A DNA stretch of 64,000 nucleotides from Nematostella vectensis (GCF_932526225.1 NC_064036.1:15927181-15991180); one strand, 5' to 3'. Numbered from the stretch's first letter, positions 10,564-23,279 are shown. A program made the numbers and translations. Notes: generated from the sequence alone by a model not told the origin.

Positions 10564-11340
10564 CAGTGTTAAGTAATCTTTACTCAGTGTTGAGGAATTG
10601 TTACTCAGTGTGTTGAGTAGTCTTTATATACTCAGTGTTAAGTAATTCTTACTCAGTGTTAAGTAATTCTTACTCAGTGTTGAGTAATTCTTACTCAGTG
10701 TGTTGAGTAATTTTATACTCAGTGTTAAGTAATTCTTACTCAGTGTTAAGTAATTCTTACTCAGTGTTGAGTAATTCTTCCTCAGTGTTGAGTAATTCTT
10801 ACTCAGTGTTAAGTAATTCTTTCTCAGTGTTAAGTAATTCTTACTCAGTGTTAAGTAATTCTTTCTCAGTGTTGAATAATTTTATACTCAGTGTTAAGTA
10901 ATTCTTACTCAGTGTTAAGTAATTCTTACTCAGTGTTAAGTAATTCTTACTCAGTGTTAAGTAATTCTTTCTCAGTGTTGAGTTATTTTATACTTAGTGT
11001 TCAGTAATTCTTACTCAGTGTTAAGTAATTCTAACTCATTGTTAAGTAATTCTTTCTCAGTGTTGAGTAATTTTATACTCAGTGTTAAGTAATTCTTACT
11101 CAGTGTTAAGTAATTCTTACTCAGTGTTGAGTGATTCTTACTCAGTGTTGAGTAATTCTTACTCAGTGTTGAGTAATTCTTACTCAGTGTTAAGTAATTC
11201 TTTCTCAGTGTTGAGTAATTCTTACTCAGTGTTGAGTAATTCTTACTCAGTGTTGAGTAATTCTTACTCAGTGTTGAGTAATTCTTACTCAGTAATCTTA
11301 CTCATTGTTAAGTAATTCTTACTCAGTGTTGAGTAATTGT
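10564..11340. repeat. 21-bp satellite block 1
   Basis: About 37 copies of the same 21-bp unit. Its first copies show the empty target site for the retrotransposon of unit 0: GTGTTAAGTAATC is intact here. Confidence 0.95.
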
Positions 11341-11521
11341 ATAGGATGCGAGTGTATAAACAATGTTGCTTGGGATTCCTGTGCGGACACTCACGTGACA
11401 GTAATTTTGCACCGTAAACGTTGGTGGAAAGCAAATCACAAATTTTCTAAACACTATTGAAATGCTATCTGTGCAAAAATAGTTTTTTTTCCAACCGACT
11501 GGGGCTCAGAAATAAGAAATT

Positions 11522-13974
11522 TTAGAAGATACTTATAATTTGTGACTTTTTGTTTATAACTTTCGACTTCTTGCTTGGCAGTGTTCGGATTATAATTGCA
11601 ACTAGACCCTGCGCGCAGGGTTGACTAAGATACCGGAGATATGCAATTTGCTTTGGCCCTGTGCGTGTTGTGACATGTATGACAAAGATTCTACTGCCCA
11701 CTACCTTTGGATATAATAAAAAAAATATGTATAATCTTGTTATTTTTATTGTAAATGCCATATTGCAACACTGATTGGGGATCCTCTTTGTCTTCTCTTC
11801 ATTAATTTTCTGACTGCGTCTGCGCTTGCGTGACGTTACTTCCGGCACAGAAGTGCTACTCAATGGCCACGGGGCGACAGAACTGGAAAAGACTGAGGCG
11901 AGTTCAGCAGACATGTTCATATACGTGCAAGTGTAAGGGCTGAACCACACCTGTAATTAAAATCCAAAAAAAAATTTTTTCAAATCGTTGTGACTTGGCT
12001 TTCTTCAACTTTACATATTATCTGGCCTTTTCAGACTTAAATGTGATGTTAATATAAGATTAGCGAGTCCTACCTCAGCAGTTACCGTGGGGCTTTGATA
12101 GACGGTTGGCGTGGTGAAAGAAGGAACAGTACCCTCTTCAATGACCTCCTCGATATACTCAACGCAACTCGCGTTGCTGGAGGAATCACCACTCTCAACA
12201 GCACTCGTCACCTCCCCGACAAGAGACAATATCTCCTGCATGGTGCTGGGGTCAGGAAGTGGGGCCTCCTCCTGTGCAGCATCAGAGACTTGTTGGCTGC
12301 CAACAGGCACTGTACTACCCTCTGCCGCGGTGCTGACCTCGTCTGCAAGAGCAAGTAGCTCCCGCATGGTACTTGGGTCAGGAAGGGGGGTCTCGTCTGG
12401 TTCAGCCTTAAAGTCTTGTTGGCTGTCAACAGGCTCTGCCACGGTGCTGACCTCGTCTGCAGGAGCAAGTAGCTCTTCCAATGTGCTGCAATCAGCGATA
12501 GAGAACTTGTATGTATTGTTAGGGTGAGCGGCCGTGTTATCCACCTCTCCTGCTAGAGTCGATATATGATTTGTTTCGCAGGCGGGAGCGATGAGGGAGT
12601 CAGTGGCGGGACTTTTGACTTCGTCCATCAGGGCCAATAGCTCCTCAATCGCATGAGGATCAGGGAGGGGCAGCTCATCCGTTGCCTCACTTGACACAGT
12701 TTTCTCATCATCACCCTCAAGCAGATCTGTAAGCCAGGCTGGGCACTCACCGAAGTCATATAAAGATTGCTGTGAGGGACTGGTAGCCTCGACCACGCCC
12801 TGGCTCACAGCTGGAACAACCTCTTCCTCGTCAGAGGTAACTTTGCCCCCCTCTTCTTTAGGTAGTGGGTCTATCCCACTACCGATCACTGTCTCACTCG
12901 CCTCGTTTGAGGAGCGCGGGGGAAGGTCCTTCAGGTCCACCAAATACTCATGGATGTTCCCGCCCTCAAGGTGCCCGATAGTGCTACTGTGACTGAACGT
13001 GTCGTGTGAGGGAGTAGTGTAGAGGTCAGCGGCCCCGTGCAGGAGTTGATGCATCTCCTGGAGCACCTCATCATCGTGTGACTGTAAATAGTTGAGGAAA
13101 TTCTCATGGTCTAGTCTTCGTAACAAGCAAGAGGTCAATACTGAATCTTTTATGTCTAATGCTCTAATGCGCGTATTGTATAGAAGTGTAAAACGATTTT
13201 CGTTTTCCTATATTCTAGTTGTTTTCTACCATCAAATGCAGTACGCATATTTGTGGTGACGTATCGATTCTAGTTACTCTGTAGCAAAATCATATCCCCC
13301 CGTCACATTAATTACACAACCACCTACCTGACCCTGTCTTATCGCGCAAGCTCTTGCTGCCGAGGCAACGGTAGTTTGATTGACAACGCCGTTTAGAGCA
13401 ACGTTAGGGATACACGGGATGGCACCCCTGGCCACAGGAATCCCACTGAAAGGCGCCTGCATGATATACTGCCCAGCGTGTGGTCCCATTGTCACATGGC
13501 AAGGACTCCGATCTAAGCGCTTTTGTTGTACTAGCACGGGGTAGGTTAAGGCTGATCTGTACGGGCCGCCATACATATAAGGGGTACCCCCAGGGGATAA
13601 TTGTGCTTGGCTGACATGAGGTTGGGGTAGGTATTCTGGGCGGCGTCTGCGCCGACTTTGCGGGGGGTTCGGGGGCTGTTGTAAAGTTGATATTGGCCGG
13701 AGCGCATACTCGTAGTCGCGCCATGACAACGGGTCCCTCACCCTCCCCTGGTTAGTAGCGGTGCCGTCTGGAGTTATCTGAATTGAACATCGTGGAAGGA
13801 TCAGATAACACCAGAAACACCATAGTGAAACTCTATATAAGGAGTAGCATTTATACTTGGACTTTTCATAATTTAACAGAACAACCTGAGCATTTTTAAT
13901 GCCTTCGTTGAGGGATATTAAGGGGTTAGCTAATAAAGAGCGGCCTGAATCTTTCAATTGCAGCTCTGAGCGAC
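11522..13974 (-). CDS. array gene copy 1: acidic repeat nuclear-type protein, 3' exons, altered C-terminus
   Basis: Exons on the minus strand: 13,974-13,886; 13,777-13,328; 13,207-12,074; 11,950-11,522. The last three joins are in phase 0 and have consensus AG/GT ends. I could not resolve the exons upstream. The 450-nt exon encodes a basic, Pro/Tyr/Gly-rich segment. The long exon encodes a predicted helical start (LTSCLLRRLDHENFLNYL) and then a very acidic region with four related motifs of the type LPDPSTMRELLALADEV. The last exon carries the nuclear-localisation-like cluster RKRRRSQK. In this copy a 1.24 kb deletion replaces the end after EEKTKR with about 75 unrelated residues. No family recognised; an acidic activation domain is inference. 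Confidence 0.65.
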
Positions 13975-14415
13975 CTGCAAATTTATAACTAGTTGTCGCG
14001 AAAAAGGAGCAAGCGTATCTAGTATGCATTTTTTTTTGTTTAAGGATTTTTCTCGCCGAAAAATATTCAAGTATAAAAACAAGGAAGCATTCGTACTGTA
14101 CCATAGATTGAGTCTTTTTCACTCCTTTAGTTAAACGCTTATCATCACTAAACAAGTAGTGAATAGAGTCTGATATACCAGATACCCTCCGTGATAGTAC
14201 AAGATGTAACGTTATAGAGATGCAATATTTTTTTAGACTAAATTGCCTAAATGACCGACTACTGTCTTGATTTGTATGTTTTGGATGCAAAAACAGAAGG
14301 GGGAGGGTTTAAAGCGGTTTAAAACCCTCTCTTGGGTTGCAGGGAAAGTGTTATGTGCCCCTATCCATTCTTTTGCTGCTTTGTTTAACAAAAGAATTTG
14401 AGGAGCTGGAGGCAT

Positions 14416-15203
14416 AAAAGCATACAGTATCTATATGTATTTCTTTGATGGGATGCAAACAACCTAACTGTTGGGTGTATTATCGACAAAACGCACTTCT
14501 AAGGTAGGAATTTGTGTGTGTGTGTGTGTGTGTGTGAGTCAGAAAGCCGATGCAACAAAAGTCTATTACACCCTTCCCAATTGTTATTGAGCTAAAAGCT
14601 AGATCCGTCCCTGTTTGTACTTTGGATAATGTCAAATATTTATCTCAAAGATCAGTAGAAATTTCGCACGGATTCTTTCGATTACTATAAATGGTCTGTT
14701 TATCATCGAAATCACTTTATTCAATCAACAGACTTCTCATCTCACCTGCCACATGGCGTAGTTGATGCTTTTTCAAGGTTATGAGATTACTTTTTGAACT
14801 TTTTTGAGAGCGTTTTTGGTGAAACCTTTTCCTGCTCAAGAGTAAGTGGTTTCTGGGTGAATCTGTTTATTTTTGCCATGGTTACGCGCGCGACGTAACA
14901 GTTGAGCCTAGTGCGCGTGCCTCGAAACGCACGCGCCAATACTCATACATCAGATATCCATGTAAAAAGGGTTTTGTATAAAATTTTAGGATTAAAACTT
15001 TTAGTATTTTCGTAAAAGGTATTCATGCTCAAGAGAAAGTCGTTTCTGGGTGTTCAGAAAATCAGTCAACAATACAAAATATCGATATGCAAAACGTATA
15101 GGTTAACTCAAAAGTGAAAGGTGCAACGGGACACGGGGTCCCATGAGGGGCGCCGCCTGGTTCTTACCGTGATTTAAAAATAGTGTAAAATGTAAAATTT
15201 ATT
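14416..15203. other. unit start and GC-rich pre-satellite segment, possible 5' exons
   Basis: On the minus strand this region could hold the 5' end of the array gene: a short frame starting MAKINRLTQ (near 14,880) and an ATG-TGG-CAG followed by a GTGAGA donor (near 14,750). The phases of these pieces do not join cleanly to the downstream exons, so I do not call them. The segment 14,916-15,200 is present in units 2-4 and shorter here than in units 3 and 4. Confidence 0.35.
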
Positions 15204-15953
15204 TGAGTGTTGAGTAATTCTTACTCAATGTTGAGTAATTCTTACACAGTGTTGAGTAATTCTTACTCAGTGTCGAGGAATTCTTACTCAGAGTTGAGGA
15301 ATCCTTCTCAGCGTTGAGTAATTCTTACGCAGTGTGTTGAGTAATTTTATACTCAGTGTTAAGTAATTCTTACTCAGTGTTGAGTAATTCTTACTCAGTG
15401 TTAAGTAATTCTTACTCAGTGTTGAGTAATTCTTACTCAGTGTTAAGTAATTCTTACTCAGTGTTGAGTAATTCTTACTCAGTGTGTTGAGTAATTTTAT
15501 ACTCAGTGTTAAGTAATTCTTACTCAGTGTTGAGTAATTCTTCCTCAGTGTTGAGTAATTCTTACACAGTGTCAAGTAATTCTTACTCAGTGTTAAGTAA
15601 TTCTTACTCAGTGTTGAGAAATTTTATACTCAGTGTTAAGTAATTATTTCTCAGTGTTAAGTAATTCTTACTGAGTGTTAAGTAATTCTTACTCAGTGTT
15701 GAGTAATTCTTACTCAGTGTTGAGTAATTCTTACTCAGTGTTAAGTAATTCTTACTCAGTGTTGAGTAATTCTTACTTAGTGTTGAGTAATTCTTACTCA
15801 GTGTTAAGTAATTCTTACTCAGTGTTAAGTAATTCTTACTCAGTGTTGAGTAATTCTTACTCAGTGTTGAGTAATTCTTACTCAGTGTTGATTAATTCTT
15901 ACTCAGTAATCTTACTCATTGTTAAGTAATTCTTACTCAGTGTTGAGTAATTG
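15204..15953. repeat. 21-bp satellite block 2
   Basis: About 36 copies of the 21-bp unit, ending in the same GAGTAATTGTATAGGATGCG boundary as the other blocks. Confidence 0.95.
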
Positions 15954-16605
15954 TATAGGATGCGAGTGTATAAACAATGTTGCTTGGGATTCCTGTGCGG
16001 ACACTCACGTGACAGTAATTTTGCACCGTAAACGTTGGTGGAAAGCAAATCACAAATTTTCTAAACACTATTGAAATGCTATCTGTGCAAAAATAGCTTT
16101 TTTCTAACCGACTGGGGCTCAGAAATAAGAAATTTTAGAAGATACTTCTAATTTTTGACTTCTTGCTTATAACTTTTGACTTCTTGCTTGGCAGTGTTCG
16201 GATTATAATTGCAACTAGACCCTGCGCGCAGGGTTGACTAAGATACCGGAGATATGCAATTTGCTTGGGCCCTGTGCGTGTTGTGACATGTATGACAAAG
16301 ATTCTACTGCCCACTACCTTTGGACATAATACACATATCTGTATAATCTTGTTTTTTATTGTAAATGCCATATTGCAACACTGATTGGGGTAAGAAAGGT
16401 AAGATGCATCATCTCTTGAGGTGGGGTGGACTTAAGGTGTGCTCCATTGAAGTAGATGGGGTTGATTGTCCTATCTTTTACAGTGGCAATCTTACAAATA
16501 TTGTCCCCGCAGCAGAGATAGCACCGAAATAAAATTCAGGAAAACTGAGAATGTGTTTTAAAATTGTTAAATATTTCTTAAACATTTTTTTTGGTTCACT
16601 GCAAG

Positions 16606-16900
16606 GCCCGTACCCAGGGAGGGTGGGGGGGGGGGTGCAGGGGGTGTTCGCGCACCCCGCCCCCACAACGGCCGTTTCGGTTCTAAATAGACGTGCTTTT
16701 TGTAGACAAAACTATAAAGCATAAGCTAGATCACTCTGGTATGTAGTCAAATCCGACAATTAACGTCCCTTATTGTTTTTTTTCGGGGGTCAGAGAACTC
16801 ACTCTCCCCACCCCTTCCCACCCCCAAAACCGCACCCCCGGATAATTTAGGTCAACGTTTTCGCATTTCGCACCCTCCAAGAAAAATCCTGGGTACGGGC
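16606..16900. mobile_element. MITE-like inverted-repeat element
   Basis: 295 bp bounded by GCCCGTACCCAGG and its complement CCTGGGTACGGGC. The interior is G-rich on the left and C-rich on the right, and no transposase is present. Copies sit at the same place in the other units, with deletions in units 0, 1 and 4. A diverged copy lies in the GDI gene at about 44,594-44,907, which shows that this is a dispersed element that the array picked up. The superfamily is not determined. Confidence 0.75.
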
Positions 16901-17595
16901 GTGACTGCGTTGCCTTAAATAGGCTACCACAGGTATCCCAGGAAATAGCGATGCTTCTATTGTATAGGGGGGGAGGTGAGGGGTAGACAAATTCTGTGCC
17001 AAAATGAATTTAACTATCATAATTATTTTCCAGGGGGTGCGGCCCCGTGCGAGTATGCCGACGACGTTGGTATAGTTAGTGATCGTCAGTCAACATAAGA
17101 TTATTAATCCAACGGGACTAATCAAACGCCTCAAACATTTGGACATCAGCCACACATTTACTACACTTGTTATAGAGATACAAACAATATTTACACTACA
17201 CATATTGACACATGGTTACTAATTCCAGATATTTTCACTGACGTGACAGTTACAGTACGTTGCGTGACACGGCTAATGCCCAACATATGTACGTCCCGGT
17301 GATTACCAATCACTTAGATCAATATAAAGTGTACCAACGCCGATCAACGCCTTTAAGTAACTTAAACGTCTAGTAAATGCAAGTATTTTGGGGTGGAGGA
17401 GAGGTGGGGGGGGGGGGGTTAAAAGTCGTGATTGGCAGTAAAATCACGTGCATATGTTATACCAATTGCCACCCATGATTCATGGGTATAATCGATTTTA
17501 AGGATGTTATTAGAGTAATCTCTACTTTGTAATGTCTATTCCTAATCACAAATCCATATTTCTCTCTTGTCCCTTCTCCGAAGGGAGATTCCGTT
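16901..17595. other. unit segment 3' of the array gene
   Basis: Follows the inverted-repeat element and would lie in or beyond the 3' untranslated region of the minus-strand gene. It includes a short G-tract at about 17,407-17,419. I see no coding frame and no clear polyadenylation signal. Confidence 0.4.
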
Positions 17596-19823
17596 TTACT
17601 GAGGCACACCCCACTTGTCCCCAGTCCTTCTCCTCTTTGTCTTCTCTTCATTAATTTTCTGACTGCGTCTGCGCTTGCGTGACGTTACCTCCGGCACAGA
17701 AGTGCTACTCAATGGCCACGGGGCGACAGAACTGGAAAAGACTGAGGCGAGTTCAGCAGACATGTTCATATACGTGCAAGTGTAAGGGCTGAACCACACC
17801 TGTAATTAAAATCCAAAAAAAAAAATTTAAATCGTTGTGACTTGGCTTTCTTCAACTTTACATATTATCTGGCCTTTTCAGACTTAAATGTGATGTTAAT
17901 ATAAGATTAGCGAGTCCTACCTCAGCGGTTACCGTGGGGCTTTGATAGACGGTTGGCGTGGTGAAAGAAGGAACAGTACCCTCTTCAATGACCTCCTCGA
18001 TATACTCAACGCAACTCGCGTTGCTGGAGGAATCACCACTCTCAACAGCACTCGTCACCTCCCCGACAAGAGACAATATCTCCTGCATGGTGCTGGGGTC
18101 AGGAAGTGGGGCCTCCTCTTGTGCAGCTTCAGAGACTTGTTGGCTGCCAACAGGCACTGTACTACCCTCTGTCGCGGTGCTGTCCTCGTCTGCAAGAGCA
18201 AGTAGCTCCCGCATGGTACTTGGGTCAGGAAGGGGGGTCTCGTCTGGTTCAGCCTTAAAGTCTTGTTGACTGTCAACAGGCTCTGCCACGGTGCTGACCT
18301 CGTCTGCAGGAGCAAGTAGCTCTTCCAATGTGCTGCAATCAGCGATAGAGAACTTGTATGTATTGTTAGGGTGAGCGGCCGTGTTATCTACCTCTCCTGC
18401 TTGAATCGATATATGATTTGTTTCGCAGGCGGGAGCGATGAGGGAGTCAGTGGCGGGACTTTTGACTTCGGCCATCAGGGCCAATAGCTCCTCAATCGCA
18501 TGAGGATCAGGGAGGGGCAGCTCATCCGTTGCCTCACTTGACACAGTTTTCTCATCATCACCCTCAAGCAGATCTGTAAGCCAGGCTGGGCACTCACCGA
18601 AGTCATATAAAGATTGCTGTGAGGGGCTGGTAGCCTCGACCACGCCCTGGTTCACAGCTGGAACAACCTCTTCCTCGTCAGAGGTAACTTTGCCCCCCTC
18701 TTCTATAGGTAGTGGGTCTATCAGGGGGCTATCGATCACTGTCTCACTCGCCTCGTTCGAGGAGCGCGGGGGAAGGTCCTTCAGGTCCACCAAATACTCA
18801 TGGATGCTCCCACCCTCAAGGTGCCCGATAGTGCTACTGTGACTGAACGTGTCGTGTGAGGGAGTAGTGTAGAGGTCAGCGGCCTCGTGCAGGAGTTGAT
18901 GCATCTCCTGGAGCACCTCATCATCGTGTGACTGTAAATAGTTGAGGAAATCCTCATGGTCTAGTCTTCGTAACAAGCAAGAGGTCAAGACTGAAACTTT
19001 TATGTCTAATGCTTTAATGCGCGTATTGTATAGAAGTGTAAAACGATTTTCGTTTTCCTATATTCTAGTTGGTTTCTACCATCAAATGCAGTACGCATAT
19101 TTGAGGTGACGTATCGATTCTAGTTACTCTGTAGCAAAATCATATCCCCCCTCACATTAATTACACAACCACCTACCTGATCCTGGCATATCGCGCAAGC
19201 TCTTGCTGCCGAGGCAACGGTAGTTTGATTGACAACGCCGTTTAGAGCAACGTTAGGGATACACGGGATGGCACCCCTGGCCACAGGAATCCCACTGAAA
19301 GGCGCCTGCATGATATACTGCCCAGCGTGTGGTCCCATTGTCACATGGCAAGGACTCCGATCTAAGCGCTTTTGTTGTACCAGCACGGGGTAGGTTAAGG
19401 CTGATCTGTACGGGCCGCCATACATATAAGGGGTACCCCCAGGGGATAATTGTGCTTGGCTGACATGAGGTTGGGGTAGGTATTCTGGGCGGCGTATGCG
19501 CCGACTTTGCGGGGGGTTCGGGGGCTGTTGTAAAGTTGATATTGGCCGGAGCGCATACTCGTAGTCGCGCCATGACAACGGGTCCCTCACCCTCCTCTGG
19601 TTAGTAGCGGTGCCGTCTGGAGTTATCTGAATTGAACATCGTGGAAGGATCAGATAACACCAGAAACACCATAGTGAAACTCTATATAAGGAGTAGCATT
19701 TATTCTTGGACTTTTCATAATTTAACAGAACAACCTGAGCATTTTTAATGCCTTCGTTGAGGGATATTAAGGGGTTAGCTAATAAAGAGCGGCCTGAATC
19801 TTTCAATTGCAGCTCTGAGCGAC
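17596..19823 (-). CDS. array gene copy 2: acidic repeat nuclear-type protein, 3' exons intact
   Basis: Exons on the minus strand: 19,823-19,735 (89 nt); 19,626-19,177 (450 nt); 19,057-17,921 (1,137 nt); 17,799-17,596 (ends KWGVPQ, stop). Together they give about 625 C-terminal residues; the N-terminal exons are unresolved. Joins b-c and c-d are phase 0 with good splice sites (CAG|GTAGGT, ATATAG|, GAG|GTAGGA, TTACAG|). The long exon holds four imperfect repeats around LPDPSTMRELLALADEV. The last exon has two basic clusters (RKRRRSQK, KRRR), so nuclear location is likely. Differences from copies 1 and 3 are mostly amino-acid changes with one in-frame codon gain relative to copy 1. Function unknown. 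Confidence 0.7.
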
Positions 19824-20750
19824 CTGCAAATTTATAACTAGTTGTCGCGAAAAAGGAGCAAGCGTATCTAGTATGCATTTTTTTTTTGTTTAAGGATTTT
19901 TCTCGCCGAAAAATATTCAAGTATAAAAACAAGGAAGCATTCGTGCTGTACCATAGATTGAGTCTTTTCCACTCCTTTAGTTAAACGCTTATCATCACTA
20001 AACAAGTAGTGAATAGAGTGTGATATACCTGATACCCTCCGTGATAGTACAAGATGTAATGGTATAGAGATGCAATACTTTTTTTTAGACTAAATTGCCT
20101 AAATGACTGACTACTGTCTTGATTTGTATGTTTTGGATGTAAAAACACAAGGGGGAGGGTTTAGCGGTTTAAAACCCTCTCTTGGGTTGCAGGGAAAGTG
20201 TTATGTGCCCCTATCCATTCTTTTGCTGCTTTGTTTAACAAAAGAATTTGAGGAGCTGGAGGCATAAAAGCATACAGTATCTATATGTATTTCTTTGATG
20301 GGATGCAAACAACCTAACTGTTGAGTGTCTTATCGACAAAACGCACTTCTAAGGTAGGAATTTGCGTGTGTGTGAGTCAGAAAGCCGATGCAACAAAAGT
20401 CTATTACACCCTTCCCAATTGTTATTGAGCTAAAAGCTAGATCCGTCCCTGTTTGTACTTTGGATAATGTCAAATATTTATCTCAAAGATCAGTAGAAAT
20501 TTCGCACGGATTCTTTCGATATCTATAAATGGTCTGTTTATCATCGAAATCACTTTATTCAATAAACAAACTTCTCATCTCACCTGCCACATGGCGTAGT
20601 TGATGCTTTTTCAAGGTTATGAGATTACTTTTTGAACTTTTTTGAAAGCGTTTTTGGTGAAACCTTTTCCTGCTCAAGAGTAAGTGGTTTCTGGGTCAAT
20701 CTGTTTATTTTTGCCATGGTTACGCGCGCGACGTAACAGTTGAGCCTAGT

Positions 20751-21178
20751 GCGCGTGCCTCGAAACGCACGCGCCAATACTCATACATCAGATATCCATG
20801 TAAAAAGGGTTTTGTATAAAATTTTAGGATTAAAATTTTTAGTATTTTCGTAAAAGGTATTCATGCTCAAGAGAAAGTCGTTTCTGGGTGTTTTTGTGTA
20901 TTTTTGCCATGATTACGCGTACGATGTGAAAACTCCCGTGACATCAACACGCGCGCGCCAATCGATTTCACAACGGTTAATCAATATCTTGCCGATGAGT
21001 TAATCGATAACTCAGCGTCTAATGTAGAAATAGGCGCAATCAGTCAACAATACAAAATATCGATATGCAAAACGTATAGGTTAACTCAAAAGTGAAAGGT
21101 GCAACGGGACACGGGGTCCCATGAGGGATGCCGCCTGGTTCTTACCGTGATTTAGAAATAGTGTAAAATGTAAAATTA
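20751..21178. other. GC-rich pre-satellite segment, no gene seen
   Basis: Contains alternating CG/GC tracts such as ACGCGCGCGCC. An almost identical copy is in unit 4 (about 26,975-27,400). No open frame of note. Confidence 0.4.
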
Positions 21179-22286
21179 CTGAGTGTTTAGTAATTCTTAC
21201 TCAGTGTTAAGTAACTCTTACTCAGTGTTAAGTAATTCTTACTCAGTGTTGAGGAATTCTTAATCAGCGTCGAGGAATTCCTACTCAGTGTTGAGGATTT
21301 CATACGCAGTGTTAAGTAATCTTTACTCAGTGTTGAGGAATTGTTACTCAGTGTGTTGAGTAGTTTTTTATATACTCAGTGTTAAGTAATTCTTACTCAG
21401 TGTTGAGTAATTCTTACTCAGTGTGTTGAGTAATTTTATACTCAGTGTTAAGTAATTCTTACTCAGTGTTAAGTAATTCTTACTCAGTGTTGAGTAATTC
21501 TTCCTCAGTGTTGAGTAATTCTTACACAGTGTTAAGTAATTCTTACTCAGTGTTAAGTAATTCTTTCTCAGTGTTGAGTAATTTTATACTCAGTGTTAAG
21601 TAATTCTTACTCAGTGTTGAGTAATTCTTACTCAGTGTTAAGTAATTCTTACTCAGTGTTAAGTAATTCTTTCTTAGTGTTGAGTAATTTTATACTTAGT
21701 GTTAAGTAATTATTACTCAGTGTTAAGTATTTCTTACTCATTGTTAAGTAATTCTTTATCAGTGTTGAGTAATTTTATACTCAGTGTTAAGTAATTGTTA
21801 CTCAGTGTTAAGTAATTCTTACTCAGTGTTGAGTAATTCTTACTCAGTGTTGAGTAATTTTTGCTCAGTGTTGAGTAATTCTTACTCAGTGTTAAGTAAT
21901 TCTTACTCAGTGTTGAGTAATTCTTACTCAGTGTTGAGTAATTCTTACTCAGTGTTGAGTAATTCTCACTCAGTGTTACGTAATTCTTACTCAGTGTTGA
22001 GTAATTTTTACTCAGTGTTGAGTAATTGTTACTCAGTGTTAAGTAATTCTTACTCAGTGATCTTACTCAGTGTTAAGTAATTCTTACTTAGTGTTGAGTA
22101 ATTTTATACTCAGTGTTAAGTAATTCTTACTCAGTGTTGAGTAATTCTTACTCAGTGTTGAGTAATTCTTACTCAGTGTTGAGTAATTCTTACTCAGTGT
22201 TGAGTAATTCTTACTCAGTGTTAAGTTATTCTTACTCAGTAATCTTACTCATTGTTAAGTAATTCTTACTCAGTGTTGAGTAATTG
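21179..22286. repeat. 21-bp satellite block 3
   Basis: About 52 copies of the 21-bp unit, including early diverged copies with GTCGAGGAATTC variants at the left edge. Confidence 0.95.
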
Positions 22287-22940
22287 TATACGATGCGAGT
22301 GTATAAATAATGTTGCTTGGGATTCCTGTGCGGACACTCACGTGACAGTAATTTTCAACCGTAAACGTTGGTGGAAAGCAAATCACAAATTTTCTAAACA
22401 CAATTGAAATGCTATCTGTGCAAAAATAGTTTTTTTCCAACTGACTGGGGCTCAGAAATAAGAAATTTTAAAAGATACTTATAATTTGTGACTTCTTGCT
22501 TATAACTTTTGACTTCTTGCTTGGCAGTGTTCGGATTATAATTGCAACTAGACCCTGCGCACAGGGTTGACTAAGATACCGGAGATATGCAATTTGCTTG
22601 GGCCCTCTACGTGTTGTGACATGTATGACAAAGATTCTACTGCCCACTACCTTTGGATATAATAAAAAAATATGTATAATCTTGTTATTTTTATTGTAAA
22701 TGCCATATTACAGCACTGATTGGGGCAAGAAAGGTAAGGTGCGTCATCTCTTGAGGTGGGGTGGACTTAAGGTGTGCTCCATTGAAGTAGATGGGGTTGA
22801 TTGTCCTATCTTTTACAGTGGCAACCTTACAAATATTGTCCCCGCAGCAGAGATAGCTCCGAAATAAAATTCAGGAAAACTGAGAATGTGTTTGAAAATT
22901 GTTAAATATTTCTTAAACATTTTTTTTGGTTCACTGCAAG

Positions 22941-23279
22941 GCCCGTACCCAGGAAGGGGGGGAGGGGTGCAGGGGGCAGGGGGTGTTAGCGCATCCCGCC
23001 GCCACAACGGCCGAAGGTCCACTTTCGGTTCTAAATAGGCGTGCTTTTTGTAGACAAAACTATAAAGCATAAGCTAGATCACTCTGGTATGTAGTGAAAT
23101 CCGACAATTAACGTCCCTTAAAGATACTACAAATGCATAAAGAAATCCCTTTTTGTTTTTCGGGGGTCAGAGAATTCACTCTCCCCACCCCTTCCCAACC
23201 CCCCAAAACCACACCCCCGGATAATTTAGGTCAACGTTTTCGCATTTCGCACCCTCCAAGAAAAATCCTGGGTACGGGC
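22941..23279. mobile_element. MITE-like inverted-repeat element, unit 3 copy
   Basis: Same terminal inverted repeats as the unit 2 copy. It is about 45 bp longer, partly because it keeps the AAAGATACTACAAATGC stretch that unit 2 lacks. Confidence 0.75.

Larger units (their letters stand above)
9895..14233. repeat. array unit 1 (4.3 kb, two deletions)
   Basis: Bounded by TAGAC junctions. It contains 9,900-10,563 (unit start), satellite 10,564-11,340, and gene exons on the minus strand. It lacks about 1.24 kb between the satellite-side segment and the last exon (equivalent to about 16,391-17,630 of unit 2). It also lacks the GC-rich segment that precedes the satellite in units 2-4. Confidence 0.85.
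14234..20095. repeat. array unit 2 (5.86 kb, most complete)
   Basis: Contains the unit start (14,234-14,915), a GC-rich segment (14,916-15,200), satellite (15,204-15,953), the inverted-repeat element (16,606-16,900), a segment of about 700 bp without recognised content, and the gene exons. A (GT)n run at about 14,513-14,536 is longer than in the other units. Confidence 0.9.

Noticed and set aside
12095-12527. Plus-strand frames antisense to the long exon of the array gene (and equivalents at 17,942, 24,180, 30,128)
   Set aside because: Shadows of the acidic coding exon; the spliced minus-strand frame has consistent phases and a sensible protein.
13404-13724. 106-residue minus-strand frame overlapping the 450-nt exon (also in units 2 and 3)
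   Set aside because: It is out of phase with the splice-consistent frame and survives only because the copies are nearly identical.
16135-16371. 78-residue minus-strand frame conserved in units 2 and 4
   Set aside because: Lies past the end of the gene, is not open in all units, and has no recognisable domain; only in unit 1 is it fused to the gene by deletion.
13886-19823. Possible Runt- or Rel-like DNA-binding fold in the array gene (a GRS motif followed 27 residues later by IT-x-DG)
   Set aside because: Only the two ends match; the residues between do not, and upstream exons could not be joined in frame. A profile search would decide.
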